Assembly (NCBI RefSeq): GCF_900240285.1
Contig: NZ_OESS01000001.1
Span: forward strand, 434,001 to 498,000
Direction of reading: 5' to 3'
Source: Halobacillus sp. Marseille-P3879
Lineage (GTDB): Bacteria > Bacillota > Bacilli > Bacillales > Halobacillaceae
DNA: 64,000 bases
The position numbers and the translations under genes are program-made. Within the stretch, counting starts at the first letter, position 1. Every line of letters starts with the position of its first letter. The notes below the pieces were generated by a model. The model was given only the letters and a program-made list of their open reading frames with translations, did not search any database and was not told the DNA's origin. Of this stretch, positions 8,731 through 18,116 are shown piece after piece.

Positions 8731-9732
8731 ATTATTTGGATCAGCTGTCTTAACGAGCTGTTTACCGAGATTCTCTCCTTTAAATAAACCGAAGAATGCT
8801 TCAGGAATCTGGTCAAACCCTTCTGTAATCGTTTCCTCATACGTCAGCCTTCCATCCTTGACCCATTGGGATAAATGGTGAAATCCTTCACCAAAACGAT
8901 CTCTGTAATCCCCAACAGTGAACCCTTTAATGAGAGCACTGGACTTAATGAGGTGCATATGAACCCTCGGACCTTGATCGTTTGGGGTGTTATAGGAGGA
9001 TATTGCCCCGCATTGAACAATACGAGCGAATTTATTCAATAAAGGGTATACATTATCAGATACGCTGCCGCCTACGTTATCAAAGTAAATATCGACTCCA
9101 TCAGGGCATGCAGCCTGTAAGGCCTCCGCAACGTTTTCTTTTTTATAATTAATAACAGCATCTGCATTCAGAGTTTCAGACAGGTAGCGAGTCTTCTTTT
9201 CTGTACCCGCAATTCCCACTACCCGGCAGCCGTAGATTTTGCCGATTTGGACAACAGCTGAGCCTACAGCCCCTGCAGCTCCTGATACGAGAAGTGTATC
9301 ACCTTCTTTAGGTGCTCCGATGTCGAGTAAACCAAAATATGCGGTTAATCCTGGCATACCCAGAACTCCAAGCGATGTAGTAACGGGTCCAAGGGAAGGA
9401 TCAATTTTTCTTACCTCTCTTTCACTTGCTGTTGAATACTCCTTCCACTCCAGTGATCCGGTCACCAAATCTCCTTTATTAAATTGAGACGATCGAGATT
9501 CCTCAACTTCAGCAACAATCCCTCCTGAGATCGGTTTGTTTAATTGAAAGGGTTCGATATAAGACTTGGCATCATTCATTCGCCCTCTCATGTAAGGATC
9601 TACGGAAACGTATAAGGTCTTTAGAAGTACCTCTCCTTCTTCTGGTTCAGGGACAGGACGTTCTACTATTTGTAAGTGCTCATGACTTGGGACGGCTTCA
9701 GGTCTCTTTACTAAATGAATTTCACGATTCAA
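8728..9732 (-). CDS. NADP-dependent oxidoreductase, YfmJ/CurA-like MDR family
   Basis: 334 aa, similar in pattern to leukotriene B4 dehydrogenase/curcumin reductase-type enzymes: VDPYMRGRMND near the N-terminus, SGAAGAVGSAVVQIGKIYGCRVVG as the NADPH loop, and VDIYFDNVGG, all hallmarks of the zinc-free MDR branch that reduces enone double bonds. The start is probably TTG at 9732: AAGGAG lies eight bases before it, whereas the in-frame GTG at 9741 overlaps that site. The gene stands alone between a terminator and a divergent GNAT gene. A detoxifying role on reactive alkenals or quinones is known for the family; the true substrate is unknown. Confidence 0.88.
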   Translation of the reverse strand: MNREIHLVKRPEAVPSHEHLQIVERPVPEPEEGEVLLKTLYVSVDPYMRGRMNDAKSYIEPFQLNKPISGGIVAEVEESRSSQFNKGDLVTGSLEWKEYSTASEREVRKIDPSLGPVTTSLGVLGMPGLTAYFGLLDIGAPKEGDTLLVSGAAGAVGSAVVQIGKIYGCRVVGIAGTEKKTRYLSETLNADAVINYKKENVAEALQAACPDGVDIYFDNVGGSVSDNVYPLLNKFARIVQCGAISSYNTPNDQGPRVHMHLIKSSALIKGFTVGDYRDRFGEGFHHLSQWVKDGRLTYEETITEGFDQIPEAFFGLFKGENLGKQLVKTADPNN

Positions 9733-9853
9733 CTTTTTCACTCCTTATTTTCAGGGTTTCTATTATTGTAAACGGGGAGCTCACCGTTATAAAATAATCA
9801 GCTTTAGGATGAGCACATTCATGGTAGAGTAGTAGAAAAGGAGGAGGCATCTG

Positions 9854-10573
9854 ATGAATCACAATGTAAAGGTGATAGAAGGTGAAAACTTTGTGACTGT
9901 CGAGGAAGCTGAAAATATTGAAGCTCAGGAAGTGACTGCACTTCTGGAACAATTAGAAACAGAATATTCCCTTACAGAACATTTTTCAGTTTTACTAAGT
10001 GATGACAAGACACAGCAAGTTAAGAACGACTTGATGCAGAGGGGCTATCACAAAGAAGATAAGATTACTTATGTATCAAAAGATTTAACCCAGCATAACA
10101 GCATAGCCTCTTCGATAAAGTGTCGATCTATAACGTGCCAACCTGAAAGTGAATTCCTAACCCTATGGAAGAATACGATGACGGGTTCACTAAATCCCCC
10201 CTCAGTGCTAGACATACAGGAGCAAATGAAAAGTGTAAAGAAAGAAATCGGTCCTTCTTACAGACATACATGCATTTCAGCATTTGAAAAAGAGGAAGCC
10301 ATTGGAATCATTATGCCTCATATTGAACAAGGAACCACAGATGAGGGGCGTTTATTTTACTTTGGTCTTTTACCTGAATTTCGGGGAACGGGCAGGGGGG
10401 AAGAGCTTCACCACCTCGCTTTAACCAAACTGAAAGAAGAATTTGGCGCGTCTTCCTATGTTGGGACAACTAGTCATCAAAACTCCCCTATGCTGAATAT
10501 TTTCAGATCTAATGGATGTCGTGTGACAGCAGTGAAAAATATTTTTAAAAAGTGTCGCAGTGGTCAAAGGTGA
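9854..10573 (+). CDS. GNAT-family N-acetyltransferase
   Basis: 239 aa with the acetyl-CoA-binding fold in the C-terminal half: LFYFGLLPEFRGTGRGEELHH contains the motif A pattern R-G-x-G-x-G/R, and GTTSHQNSPMLNIFRSNGC is the usual closing segment. The N-terminal 100 residues are divergent. AAAAGGAGGAGG precedes the ATG. Transcribed away from the MDR gene, followed about 100 bp later by a nucleotidyltransferase gene. Acceptor substrate unknown. Confidence 0.8.
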   Translation: MNHNVKVIEGENFVTVEEAENIEAQEVTALLEQLETEYSLTEHFSVLLSDDKTQQVKNDLMQRGYHKEDKITYVSKDLTQHNSIASSIKCRSITCQPESEFLTLWKNTMTGSLNPPSVLDIQEQMKSVKKEIGPSYRHTCISAFEKEEAIGIIMPHIEQGTTDEGRLFYFGLLPEFRGTGRGEELHHLALTKLKEEFGASSYVGTTSHQNSPMLNIFRSNGCRVTAVKNIFKKCRSGQR

Positions 10574-10674
10574 GAATACGTATAGAAATAGAAGAGGATG
10601 TTTGATATGGTGAAGAAGACGTTAGTAAAAAAGAACCGGCGGGAATAATAACTTAAATAGTTTGGAGAGTGCCC

Positions 10675-11457
10675 ATGAACTTAAAAGACTTAGCTGTGAA
10701 AGCAGCAAATGTTTATAAAGAAAACTCCAAAGTAGAGGCTGTTTACATTGCCGGCTCTCTTTCCAGGGGATGGGAAGATCAGTATTCGGATATTGAACTG
10801 AACGTATGCTGGTATGAAGCACCCAATGAGGCAGACCGTAAATCAGTCATTGATGCTCTGAGTGGTGAAATTATTGAGTTTCACGACTATGAAGAAGAAG
10901 AGTGGTCTGAGTCTTATAAGGTGAATGACATAAAGCTTGAGATCAGCAGTTTCTTAACCGAAGGAGTGCTCAGGAAGATACAGCGTGTAACGAAAGAATT
11001 TCAAGTTAACATCAAAGATCAATGTCTTGCCGCCTCCATTCATTACGGAATCCCTTTGCACGGAGAAGAAGTGTTAGATGGTTTGAAAGCTAAAGTCGTT
11101 GTTTATCCAGAATCACTAAGCCAAAATATGATAGAGGCTCATTTAGATTTAGGAGAAAAATGGCAGAATCGTTATGCATTATTGGAACGTGAAGATTGGC
11201 TGATGTATTACTCGCTGTTAACTATGGCTCAGAAAAAAATTATGGGACTCCTATTCGGGCTAAACTGCTTATACGTTCATCACCCATCCTACAAATGGCA
11301 GAAGCAGAGTTTAGACTTGATGAATATTAAGCCTGAACGAGTAAATGAACGATTGGACCGGGTATTTTTATCCTCTCCAGACGAAGGACTCAAAGAAGTC
11401 GAAGCACTCATGGAAGAAATTAAGCAGTTAATCAAAGAAAAAGATACGACCATATAA
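10675..11457 (+). CDS. Nucleotidyltransferase-domain protein
   Basis: 260 aa. Residues about 22-45 show the pol beta-type signature GSLSRGWEDQYSDIELNV: GS, spacing, then the acidic D-x-E pair. A helical C-terminal half follows, as in aminoglycoside nucleotidyltransferase-like (ANT/KNTase) proteins. ATG 10675 is favoured over the GTG at 10669 because GGAG lies seven bases ahead. No antibiotic substrate can be claimed from sequence. A repeat element begins just nine bases after the stop. Confidence 0.75.
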   Translation: MNLKDLAVKAANVYKENSKVEAVYIAGSLSRGWEDQYSDIELNVCWYEAPNEADRKSVIDALSGEIIEFHDYEEEEWSESYKVNDIKLEISSFLTEGVLRKIQRVTKEFQVNIKDQCLAASIHYGIPLHGEEVLDGLKAKVVVYPESLSQNMIEAHLDLGEKWQNRYALLEREDWLMYYSLLTMAQKKIMGLLFGLNCLYVHHPSYKWQKQSLDLMNIKPERVNERLDRVFLSSPDEGLKEVEALMEEIKQLIKEKDTTI

Positions 11458-11465
11458 GAGGCAGG

Positions 11466-11740
11466 CTGGGACAAAACTGAATAAATAATAAAATAATCCG
11501 AATGATTCTGTAGCAATCAGTTCGGATTATTTATGTTAAAGAGAATTCACACCATCGCTCCGTCAAAATACTCCGCTTTCCGTGGGCACGGCCTCAGCTT
11601 CCTCGAAAAGCAAAGAGCGCTTTCCTGCGGGATCTTCGGCTCGCGCTATTTCCACAGGAGTCTACGTATTTTGACTACGCTAATGATCTGCTTTTATACG
11701 AATGTTCGTTTTTGACGTCACTGCTTTACTTGTGTCCCAG
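11466..11740. repeat. Interspersed repeat, copy A (275 bp, inverted ends)
   Basis: The longest and cleanest of four related copies. It starts CTGGGACAAAACTGAATAA and ends in TGTCCCAG, so the outer eight bases are perfect inverted repeats. Positions 11491-11532 form a hairpin around TAATCCGAA/TTCGGATTA. The central part (about 11550-11690) is a GC-richer core with pairs such as CGCTTTCCGTGGG and CTTTCCTGCGGG. There is no open frame of substance. It lies between the nucleotidyltransferase stop and the converging DUF779 gene. Similar cores recur across Bacillaceae genomes (recalled, not checked). Confidence 0.8.
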
Positions 11741-11754
11741 TCCCCTGTTATTGA

Positions 11755-12123
11755 TTATAATGCTTCTTCTGATTTCAACTGTTTATATTCCTCGTCAGTA
11801 AAAGCTCTGGATCTAGATAAGAATCGTTTTCCTTCCACTCCTTCTAAAGAAAACATTCCACCTCGTCCATCTACAACGTCAATAATTAACTGAGTATGCT
11901 TCCAGTATTCATATTGCTGTTTGTTAATATAAAAAGGTGTTTCCCCTATCTCACCTAATTTTACATCCTGGCTTCCGATGAGGAGGTCCCCTTGCTGATA
12001 GCACATAGGCGAGCTTCCATCACAGCAGCCTCCAGATTGGTGAAACATAAGGGGGCCGTGCTTCTCTTTAAGGGTACCTATAAGCTCAAGAGCAGCATCC
12101 GTTGCAATTACACGTTCAATCAT
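11755..12123 (-). CDS. DUF779 domain protein, aldehyde-dehydrogenase neighbour
   Basis: 122 aa from ATG 12123, which follows GGGAGGTGACTCGCT; the 12141 start would include that ribosome site. Contains the family motif HQSGGCCDGSSPMC with three cysteines and a histidine (a likely metal site), then the KLGEIGETPFYI and LIIDVVDGRGGMFSLEG stretches. DUF779 proteins are commonly encoded beside acetaldehyde-type dehydrogenases, as here (the ALDH gene ends 97 bp upstream on the same strand). The biochemical role is unknown; a function in activating or protecting the dehydrogenase is an inference from linkage. Confidence 0.85.
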   Translation of the reverse strand: MIERVIATDAALELIGTLKEKHGPLMFHQSGGCCDGSSPMCYQQGDLLIGSQDVKLGEIGETPFYINKQQYEYWKHTQLIIDVVDGRGGMFSLEGVEGKRFLSRSRAFTDEEYKQLKSEEAL

Positions 12124-12220
12124 GAGCGAGTCACCTCCCATTTTAATTCATACTGCATTATCTCAAGCCAACTGTTATTATTAGCGGTTTGCCTGAAGGT
12201 AGGGAAGGGTGCTTTTTTCC

Positions 12221-13741
12221 TTAAAAGAATCCTAGTTTCTGTGGACTGTAGCTGACGAGCAGGTTTTTGGTCTGCTGATAATGATCGAGCATCATTTTAT
12301 GGTTCTCACGTCCAACACCGGACATCTTGTAGCCTCCAAAGGCTGCATGTGCAGGGTAGGCGTGATAACAGTTAGTCCATACTCGGCCTGCTTCAATACC
12401 GCGTCCGAAACGGTAGGCCGTATTCATGTCACGGGTCCATACACCGGCACCAAGTCCATATAAGGTATCGTTGGCAATTTTCATAGCTTCTTCATGATCT
12501 TTAAAAGTTGTAACAGAAAGAACAGGTCCGAAAATCTCCTCCTGGAAAACTCTCATATCGTTGGTTCCCTTAAACATAGTGGGCTGAACGTAATAACCAT
12601 CCGCAAATTCGCCATCCATTTGATTGCGTTCTCCACCGATAAGACATTCTGCTCCTTCTTCTTTACCGATGTTCAGGTAGGAGAGGATTTTATCCAGCTG
12701 CTCTGAGGAAGCCTGCGCTCCCATCATTACTTCAGGATCAAGCGGGTTTCCGGTTTTAATAGCTTTTACTCGTTCTATTACGCGATCCATGAATTTATCA
12801 TAAATAGATTCATGAATAAGGGCACGTGACGGGCACGTACATACTTCTCCCTGGTTTAAAGCAAACATCACCATTCCTTCGATCGTTTTATCCAGAAAGT
12901 CATCGTCTTCATTCATAACGTCTTCAAAGAAAATGTTTGGTGATTTACCGCCAAGTTCCAGGGTAACAGGAATAATATTTTGTGATGCGTATTGCATGAT
13001 CATTCGTCCGGTAGTTGTTTCTCCGGTAAAAGCTACTTTGTTAATACGTGGGTTTTGGGCAAGTGGTTTACCGGCTTCAAGTCCAAAGCCATTCACCACA
13101 TTTAACACTCCAGCCGGAAGTAAGTCCTCAATCAATTCGAGTAAGTACATAATAGATGCTGGCGTTTGTTCTGCAGGCTTCAGTACTATGGCGTTTCCAG
13201 CCGCAAGAGCGGGAGCTATTTTCCAGGTTGCCATTAGAATAGGGAAGTTCCATGGAATGATCTGTCCAACTACGCCCAGGGGTTCCTTGAAATGGTAAGC
13301 AACTGTATCGTTGTCAATTTCTCCAATTGTACCTTCTTCGGAGCGAATAACAGATGCGAAATAGCGGAAATGGTCCACTGCTAAAGGGATATCTGCATTT
13401 AAGGTCTCACGGACTGCTTTACCGTTCTCCCATGTTTCAGCGACAGCCAGCTGTTCAAGGTTTTCTTCTATACGATCTGCAATTCGATTTAAGATGAGAG
13501 ACCTTTCTGTCACGGATGTCTTGCCCCAGGTCTCTTTTGCTTTATGGGCAGCGTCAACGGCAAGTTCTACATCTTCTTCTGTCGAACGAGCGACCTGGCA
13601 GAAGTTCTTGCCCGTGACGGGGGAAACGTTATCGAAATACTGTCCTTTGACAGGGGCGGTCCATTTACCGTCAATAAAGTTGTCGTAACGTTCCTTGAAT
13701 TGTACAATCGATCCTTCAGTGTTTGGAAATGCATAGACCAT
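12221..13741 (-). CDS. NAD(P)-dependent aldehyde dehydrogenase (AldB/ExaC-type acetaldehyde dehydrogenase)
   Basis: 506 aa, normal ALDH length. Conserved marks: [20 protein letters not shown], the general-base glutamate in [10 protein letters not shown], and the catalytic cysteine in [11 protein letters not shown] (about residue 300), plus EEIFGPVL. The [11 protein letters not shown] form and the DUF779 partner fit the acetaldehyde/chloroacetaldehyde dehydrogenase branch. It oxidises aldehydes to acids with NAD(P) in the cytoplasm. GGGAGGA precedes the ATG and a cre-like site lies about 30 bp upstream, so glucose repression is likely. Confidence 0.92.
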   Translation of the reverse strand: MVYAFPNTEGSIVQFKERYDNFIDGKWTAPVKGQYFDNVSPVTGKNFCQVARSTEEDVELAVDAAHKAKETWGKTSVTERSLILNRIADRIEENLEQLAVAETWENGKAVRETLNADIPLAVDHFRYFASVIRSEEGTIGEIDNDTVAYHFKEPLGVVGQIIPWNFPILMATWKIAPALAAGNAIVLKPAEQTPASIMYLLELIEDLLPAGVLNVVNGFGLEAGKPLAQNPRINKVAFTGETTTGRMIMQYASQNIIPVTLELGGKSPNIFFEDVMNEDDDFLDKTIEGMVMFALNQGEVCTCPSRALIHESIYDKFMDRVIERVKAIKTGNPLDPEVMMGAQASSEQLDKILSYLNIGKEEGAECLIGGERNQMDGEFADGYYVQPTMFKGTNDMRVFQEEIFGPVLSVTTFKDHEEAMKIANDTLYGLGAGVWTRDMNTAYRFGRGIEAGRVWTNCYHAYPAHAAFGGYKMSGVGRENHKMMLDHYQQTKNLLVSYSPQKLGFF

Positions 13742-13772
13742 TAGTAGAATTCCTCCCTAAATTAGCTTTTAG

Positions 13773-13786
13773 TGCAAACGCTTCCA
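13773..13786. promoter_or_regulatory. cre-like site before the aldehyde dehydrogenase gene
   Basis: TGCAAACGCTTCCA fits the CcpA consensus core TGNAANCGNTNNCA. It lies 32 bp upstream of the ALDH start, inside the leader or promoter. Confidence 0.55.
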
Positions 13787-13940
13787 AAATCTTTCAATTA
13801 AAGGGATGCACTTATTTCGAAAATATCACTGTATCTGAATTTTGTCAATTATTAGATAATATTGAAGGTGAGCCACTGCTCCACAGGTCTTCTAAATTTG
13901 TTATAATAGATTCATCTTTAAGATAGAGAGGGTAGAAGTC

Positions 13941-14822
13941 ATGACGACAACAAATCGAATTATGCTCGTGGATGGTATGGCGTTATTGTTTAGAGCGTTC
14001 TATGCTACAGCTATGAGCAATTATTATATGGTGAACAGTAAAGGAATGCCGACAAATGGTGTGTATGGGATGATGAAGCATTTATTTACTGCTATTGAAA
14101 CGTATCAGCCTACACATGTGATATGCTGCTGGGATATGGGGAGTAAAACGTTCCGCAATGATTTATTTCCAGATTATAAAGCGAATCGGGGCCAACCGCC
14201 TGAAGAATTGATTCCTCAATTTGATTTAGCAAAAGAAGTTGTGGAATCTCTTAATATACCGAACGTGGGAACAGTTGGATATGAAGCTGATGATTGTATG
14301 GGAACACTCAGCCGTATTTACAGTGAACATTCTCAAGTTTTCATTCTCACAGGAGACCAGGATATGCTGCAGTTGTTAAAACCTAATATATCAGTTGTTT
14401 TATTAAAGAAAGGTTATGGCAACTATGCTGAGTATAGAGAAGATTCTTTCTACGAAGAAAAAGGGATTACGCCGCAGCAGATGGTAGATTTAAAAGCTTT
14501 AATGGGGGATAGCAGTGATAATTACCCCGGTGTTCGCGGTATTGGTGAGAAAACTGCTTTAAAACTTCTGATTCAACATAAGACGATTGAAGGTATTCTC
14601 GAGAATATCGAGCACTTGACTAAAGGGCAGCGGGCAAAAATTGAACAGGACATAGAAATGCTCCATCTTTCGCGAAAGTTGGCGGCTATTCATTGTGAGG
14701 CCGATGTGGACTGTTCACTTGAAGACGCATTATTTTATATTGATGAAGCACGAATGGCACGTAAATTCGATGAGCTGGAATTCAAAAACTGGCAGAAAAA
14801 TATCGTAGGAATTCAAATATGA
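13941..14822 (+). CDS. ypcP: 5'-3' exonuclease, stand-alone homologue of the DNA polymerase I N-domain (YpcP/FEN)
   Basis: 293 aa of the flap-endonuclease type: LVDGMALLFRAFYA, the metal-binding GYEADDCMGTL and LTGDQDMLQLL, and the helix-3-turn-type region LMGDSSDNYPGVRGIGEKTA. It trims RNA primers and 5' flaps, overlapping with the exonuclease domain of PolA. ATG 13941 follows GAGAGGG. Single gene, divergent from the ALDH gene, ended by a strong hairpin pair. Confidence 0.93.
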   Translation: MTTTNRIMLVDGMALLFRAFYATAMSNYYMVNSKGMPTNGVYGMMKHLFTAIETYQPTHVICCWDMGSKTFRNDLFPDYKANRGQPPEELIPQFDLAKEVVESLNIPNVGTVGYEADDCMGTLSRIYSEHSQVFILTGDQDMLQLLKPNISVVLLKKGYGNYAEYREDSFYEEKGITPQQMVDLKALMGDSSDNYPGVRGIGEKTALKLLIQHKTIEGILENIEHLTKGQRAKIEQDIEMLHLSRKLAAIHCEADVDCSLEDALFYIDEARMARKFDELEFKNWQKNIVGIQI

Positions 14823-14826
14823 ATTA

Positions 14827-14910
14827 GGAGAACAGATAGTTTTTACTGGCTGTTCTCCAAAAAAAGACTTCTCACCTGGCCATGTATCCCGGGGATGAGA
14901 AGTCTTTTTT
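14827..14910. terminator. Double terminator between ypcP and the converging regulator
   Basis: First hairpin GGAGAACAG (14827-14835) / CTGTTCTCC (14850-14858). A second, longer one, AAAAAAGACTTCTCA / TGAGAAGTCTTTTTT (about 14860-14909), has A/T runs on both sides and can stop transcription from either direction. Confidence 0.85.
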
Positions 14911-14972
14911 AGCTCCGTGACGCTCTCCTTCTTTAGAGGCGGCGAGCGATTAGTAACTGCTTGGTTGTGATC

Positions 14973-16235
14973 TTAAAGCAGGTCTTTAATTTGGGAAGAT
15001 TTATAGCGGTTAGCTTCAATAAAAAACATTGAGCTTTTCTTATACATTCTGCGCTCATAATAAAGTTCTGCCAGAAACTCCAGATGATTCTTATAGTCAT
15101 TAAACTCGTTTAAAGTAAGGAGATCGGGAATAACGTGTTTCTCAAGCTCTTTGATAAATGAATCCTCTTGAGTGGTTTGGTTGATTTTATTCTTTAACAC
15201 AAAGAATTTATGCTTATACTTAGTATCGTTTCGATCATTCGCTTCCCGTTCGCCTCTTGATAAATACTCCCACGCTGCTTCATTGTCATCAAGCTGGAAA
15301 GACGTCTGTGCTAATAGAAATAACGTACTTACAGGGGATTGCTGTGCTTCCTCTTTAAGTTTTAAAGCGATTAACAGATAGTCAATGGCTGATGAGTACT
15401 TCTTCTGACTGGTGTAAATGTACCCTAGGTTATGGTAAATCCTGCCCTCATCAACTGAACTTAAATGTTCTTTTGAGCCTTTTAATAATTTCCGGAATAA
15501 TCGTTCGGCTACGTTATGAACCCCGAGGAAATTATAGTTAATCGCAAGCATCATGTAACAATCTGTTATTTTGGAGTAAGTAAGCGACTTCTGATATCCT
15601 TCTATAGCAAGGTTGGCGTAATAATTAGATTCCACATACATACGGAGGCGCGTATAGGCGAGAGAAAAATGATAGAATAGTTCATTATCATGATTCGGCA
15701 GCTTCTCCATCATTTCTTCGGCACAATGAAAATGCTTAACCGCTTCCTTGTACTCCGAATTTAAGAAATAATGTACCCCCAACGTTTTATAGTAGAGAAA
15801 ACGATATTCATTTGAAGATTGTGAAAGAACCACGCGGAGTTCTTTTGCGATCTTTTGGGAGAGGGGTTTGTTATGTTTAGTCAGCTTGTATCTGGAATGG
15901 ACGACTTTGTATAGGTTTGACAGCTCAATATTATGATTTTTTTGAAGCAGCTTATGACACTTTTTCTGCAACTTATCCATTAGTTTATAATCTTTTAATT
16001 GAACAGCTTCATGCCAATGGATGATTTCTTTATAAATGGTTTCATCAAACTCTTCATTTAAATTTTCCAGTCGAATGTTTAACCGCTCACCTATAAGCCG
16101 GTAAATTTCGTCGCTCGCATTCATGGTATTATGTTCAATTTTACTAAGGTAGGAAACGGAACAAATCCCTTCTGCCAGCTCTTCTAATGTCATATCTTTA
16201 AATTTTCGATGCTGCTTAATTAATTGACCCTTCAC
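14973..16235 (-). CDS. NprR/PlcR-like (RNPP-type) regulator, N-terminal HTH plus TPR repeats, no linked peptide
   Basis: 420 aa from a GTG with GAGGTG seven bases ahead. Residues about 5-60 are an XRE helix-turn-helix (KDMTLEELAEGICSVSYLSKIEHN); the rest is helical with TPR pairs such as YHNLGYIYTSQKKYSSAIDYLLIALKLKEE. This layout and length match NprR (about 423 aa), whose TPR domain binds a secreted, re-imported peptide. It is a clear paralogue of the 30444..31727 regulator (shared YLSKIE and RMYKKSS motifs). Unlike that gene, the 60 bp after its stop contain no start codon and run straight into a terminator, so no pheromone gene is linked. Confidence 0.8.
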   Translation of the reverse strand: MKGQLIKQHRKFKDMTLEELAEGICSVSYLSKIEHNTMNASDEIYRLIGERLNIRLENLNEEFDETIYKEIIHWHEAVQLKDYKLMDKLQKKCHKLLQKNHNIELSNLYKVVHSRYKLTKHNKPLSQKIAKELRVVLSQSSNEYRFLYYKTLGVHYFLNSEYKEAVKHFHCAEEMMEKLPNHDNELFYHFSLAYTRLRMYVESNYYANLAIEGYQKSLTYSKITDCYMMLAINYNFLGVHNVAERLFRKLLKGSKEHLSSVDEGRIYHNLGYIYTSQKKYSSAIDYLLIALKLKEEAQQSPVSTLFLLAQTSFQLDDNEAAWEYLSRGEREANDRNDTKYKHKFFVLKNKINQTTQEDSFIKELEKHVIPDLLTLNEFNDYKNHLEFLAELYYERRMYKKSSMFFIEANRYKSSQIKDLL

Positions 16236-16410
16236 AAATCGTCACCTCTTCATCACCAATGCCTGCTTCAATGGTATTACGTTCATAAGACTATGCTACA
16301 TTATATCAAAACCTGTATCATTAAGATAACAAATTGGTTATTTTTACATATATTTCTTTAATATTCTTCAGAAGGGGTTCTATGGAAAGGTGACCGCTTG
16401 AACAAAGTAA

Positions 16411-16443
16411 AACGGTTAGAGCATACCACAGCTCTAACCGTTT
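16411..16443. terminator. Hairpin terminator after the YhfK-like gene
   Basis: Perfect twelve-base arms AACGGTTAGAGC / GCTCTAACCGTT with an eight-base loop, with TTT after it on the plus strand and TTTTAC after it on the minus strand. It lies ten bases past the stop of the YhfK-like gene. Confidence 0.7.
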
Positions 16444-16452
16444 GTTCACATG

Positions 16453-17085
16453 TTATAGGGTTTTTAACGCGTCTTCAATTTGGGTATCCCCTGAAATCAT
16501 TTCAAACGTTTTGTGATAAGCATGCTGATACTGCATACACGTAATCATGGTCTTCGCTACATCAGCACGAGGAACTTCGCCGCGTTCAACTTTTTCTCCG
16601 ACCTTGATTTTATTTGTACTTTCCTCATCTGTTAAACCACCTGGGCGGACGATCGTATAATCAAGCTCCGTTCCTTTTAAATACTCATCGGCTTCGCGTT
16701 TCATATCCAGATAAACCTTAAAGTTGCCAGATGCCTCGCTGGAATCCTCAACATTCATGGCGCTTAGCATAACGAACTTTTTGATGCCGAGGTTTTCAGT
16801 ATGTTTGACTAAGTTAATGGCTCCGTCCCGATCGACTGCTTTTGTCTGTTCAGGACCTGTGCTTGACCCTGATCCTGCTGCAAAGATAACAGCATCCATA
16901 CCTTTAACCGCGTGTCCGACATCTTTTGTTAAATCAGCAAGAACCGGAGTTCCTCCTAAATTTTCGATCGTGCTTTTTTGTTCTTCTTTCCGGACCATCC
17001 CATAAGGTTCGTGTCCGTCTGCTTTTAAATATTCTATAAGTAAACGACCTGTTTTACCATTCGCTCCTGCAACTAATACTTTCAT
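16453..17085 (-). CDS. Atypical SDR / NAD(P)-binding protein, YhfK-like
   Basis: 210 aa with an N-terminal NAD(P) loop VLVAGANGKTGRLLIEYLK (GxxGxxG), then DAVIFAAGSGS and an active-site-like YLDMKREADEYLK stretch. This is the NAD(P)H-binding extended/atypical SDR group that includes B. subtilis YhfK and NmrA-like sensors. Single gene with its own terminator. Function unknown for the family. Confidence 0.82.
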   Translation of the reverse strand: MKVLVAGANGKTGRLLIEYLKADGHEPYGMVRKEEQKSTIENLGGTPVLADLTKDVGHAVKGMDAVIFAAGSGSSTGPEQTKAVDRDGAINLVKHTENLGIKKFVMLSAMNVEDSSEASGNFKVYLDMKREADEYLKGTELDYTIVRPGGLTDEESTNKIKVGEKVERGEVPRADVAKTMITCMQYQHAYHKTFEMISGDTQIEDALKTL

Positions 17086-17160
17086 AACTCACACAAACTC
17101 CCTTCAAGTAAGATAACTGTATCCATCTAATATGTATCCGATTCATAATCGTCTTAAACA

Positions 17161-18105
17161 TTAGAGAGAAGGGAAGCATAACTCCTGATAATTGCAGTGG
17201 GCGCAGATACGCGGGTTTTCCTGCATTGGAAACTGCTCAATAGGCTTTGGAATATTTTCCTCAGCGTCTATCAGCAGCGAATGCATTTGTTCGAGACTAA
17301 TCCCGTATAACCGCTGTACATTAACTAAATCCTGTTCCGTTAATTGATGTTCTACGTGAATCCCTTCAAGTAAATACTCGTTTCGGATCACGATATCATC
17401 CAGGGACTCAATATTGTGTTTCTGCTGTAAATAAAGCGCGTAAAGAGCCAGTTGATTACGGTCTTCCTCTGAAGACTTCCCGGTTTTCCAATCAACAATC
17501 ACCCATTTATCTTTTATAACGTCTTTATAGAGTAAATCCATTACAATATAAATTTTAACTCCGCTAACTGTCATATAGCGGAATTTTTCCGACTCCAAAA
17601 AGTTCATTTCTTCCTTATTTAGAACATCAGCAAATGAACGACTTGCAAAAAAGTTACTTACCGTTGTGTGAATACGATTTGTTATTTTTTTGATCTTGTG
17701 ATCTGGCAATTGGGCCGTTTGGCTATAATAGATTTCATGAAGCATCGTATAATGTTTCGGTCGATGCTGCCATAAGTGTTCCTTTCTCGTAGATTCAATA
17801 AAGCTTCGGTTCAGCTGATGGCGGATTTCATCTACAACAGCTTCTTCACTTGGAATCTCTTTATTGCTAAGCACACGCTGGATAATTTGATAGATTAAAT
17901 CGTGAATAACGCTACCGAAATGCATTTCTAAATTCGTGATTTTCTTTAACCGGTAAGCCTGCCTGGCAAGAGTATCAGCGTCATTAAGCCACCCGTTATG
18001 GGAAACGTAATAATCATAAGCATATTTGCGTTGGCATGTCAGCATTGTTTTATGCCTGGATAAGGACCATGACATCTCCGGATACTTTCTTACCTCAAAC
18101 TTCAT
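17161..18105 (-). CDS. PD-(D/E)XK nuclease with C-terminal cysteine cluster
   Basis: 314 aa from ATG 18105 (AAGGGG seven bases ahead). Nuclease motifs: HFGSVIHDLIYQ (GxxxH), an acidic strand (IVMDLLYK), VIVDWKTGKSS (D..K) and NQLALYALYLQ (QxxxY). Cys24 (LTCQRKY) plus three C-terminal cysteines (CAHCNYQELC) form a four-cysteine set like the iron-sulfur cluster of Cas4 and AddB nucleases. It would cut or resect single-stranded DNA ends. It follows the alkyltransferase-like gene by 11 bp, so a joint role in lesion repair is an inference. No cas or addAB genes are near, so it is a stand-alone enzyme. Confidence 0.82.
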   Translation of the reverse strand: MKFEVRKYPEMSWSLSRHKTMLTCQRKYAYDYYVSHNGWLNDADTLARQAYRLKKITNLEMHFGSVIHDLIYQIIQRVLSNKEIPSEEAVVDEIRHQLNRSFIESTRKEHLWQHRPKHYTMLHEIYYSQTAQLPDHKIKKITNRIHTTVSNFFASRSFADVLNKEEMNFLESEKFRYMTVSGVKIYIVMDLLYKDVIKDKWVIVDWKTGKSSEEDRNQLALYALYLQQKHNIESLDDIVIRNEYLLEGIHVEHQLTEQDLVNVQRLYGISLEQMHSLLIDAEENIPKPIEQFPMQENPRICAHCNYQELCFPSL

Positions 18106-18116
18106 ATATAATCCCC

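Noticed and set aside
10607-10648. A 13-codon ORF (MVKKTLVKKNRRE) with a fair ribosome site between the GNAT and nucleotidyltransferase genes
   Set aside because: Too short and basic to distinguish from chance; no export signal, hairpin or regulatory pattern supports it.
11533-11893. Two open frames of 60-63 codons rightward across repeat copy A and the DUF779 gene
   Set aside because: They lie on repeat DNA or antisense to DUF779 and have no ribosome site.
14911-14972. A pheromone gene for the first RNPP-like regulator
   Set aside because: The 60 bases after its stop contain no start codon in any minus-strand frame before the terminator.
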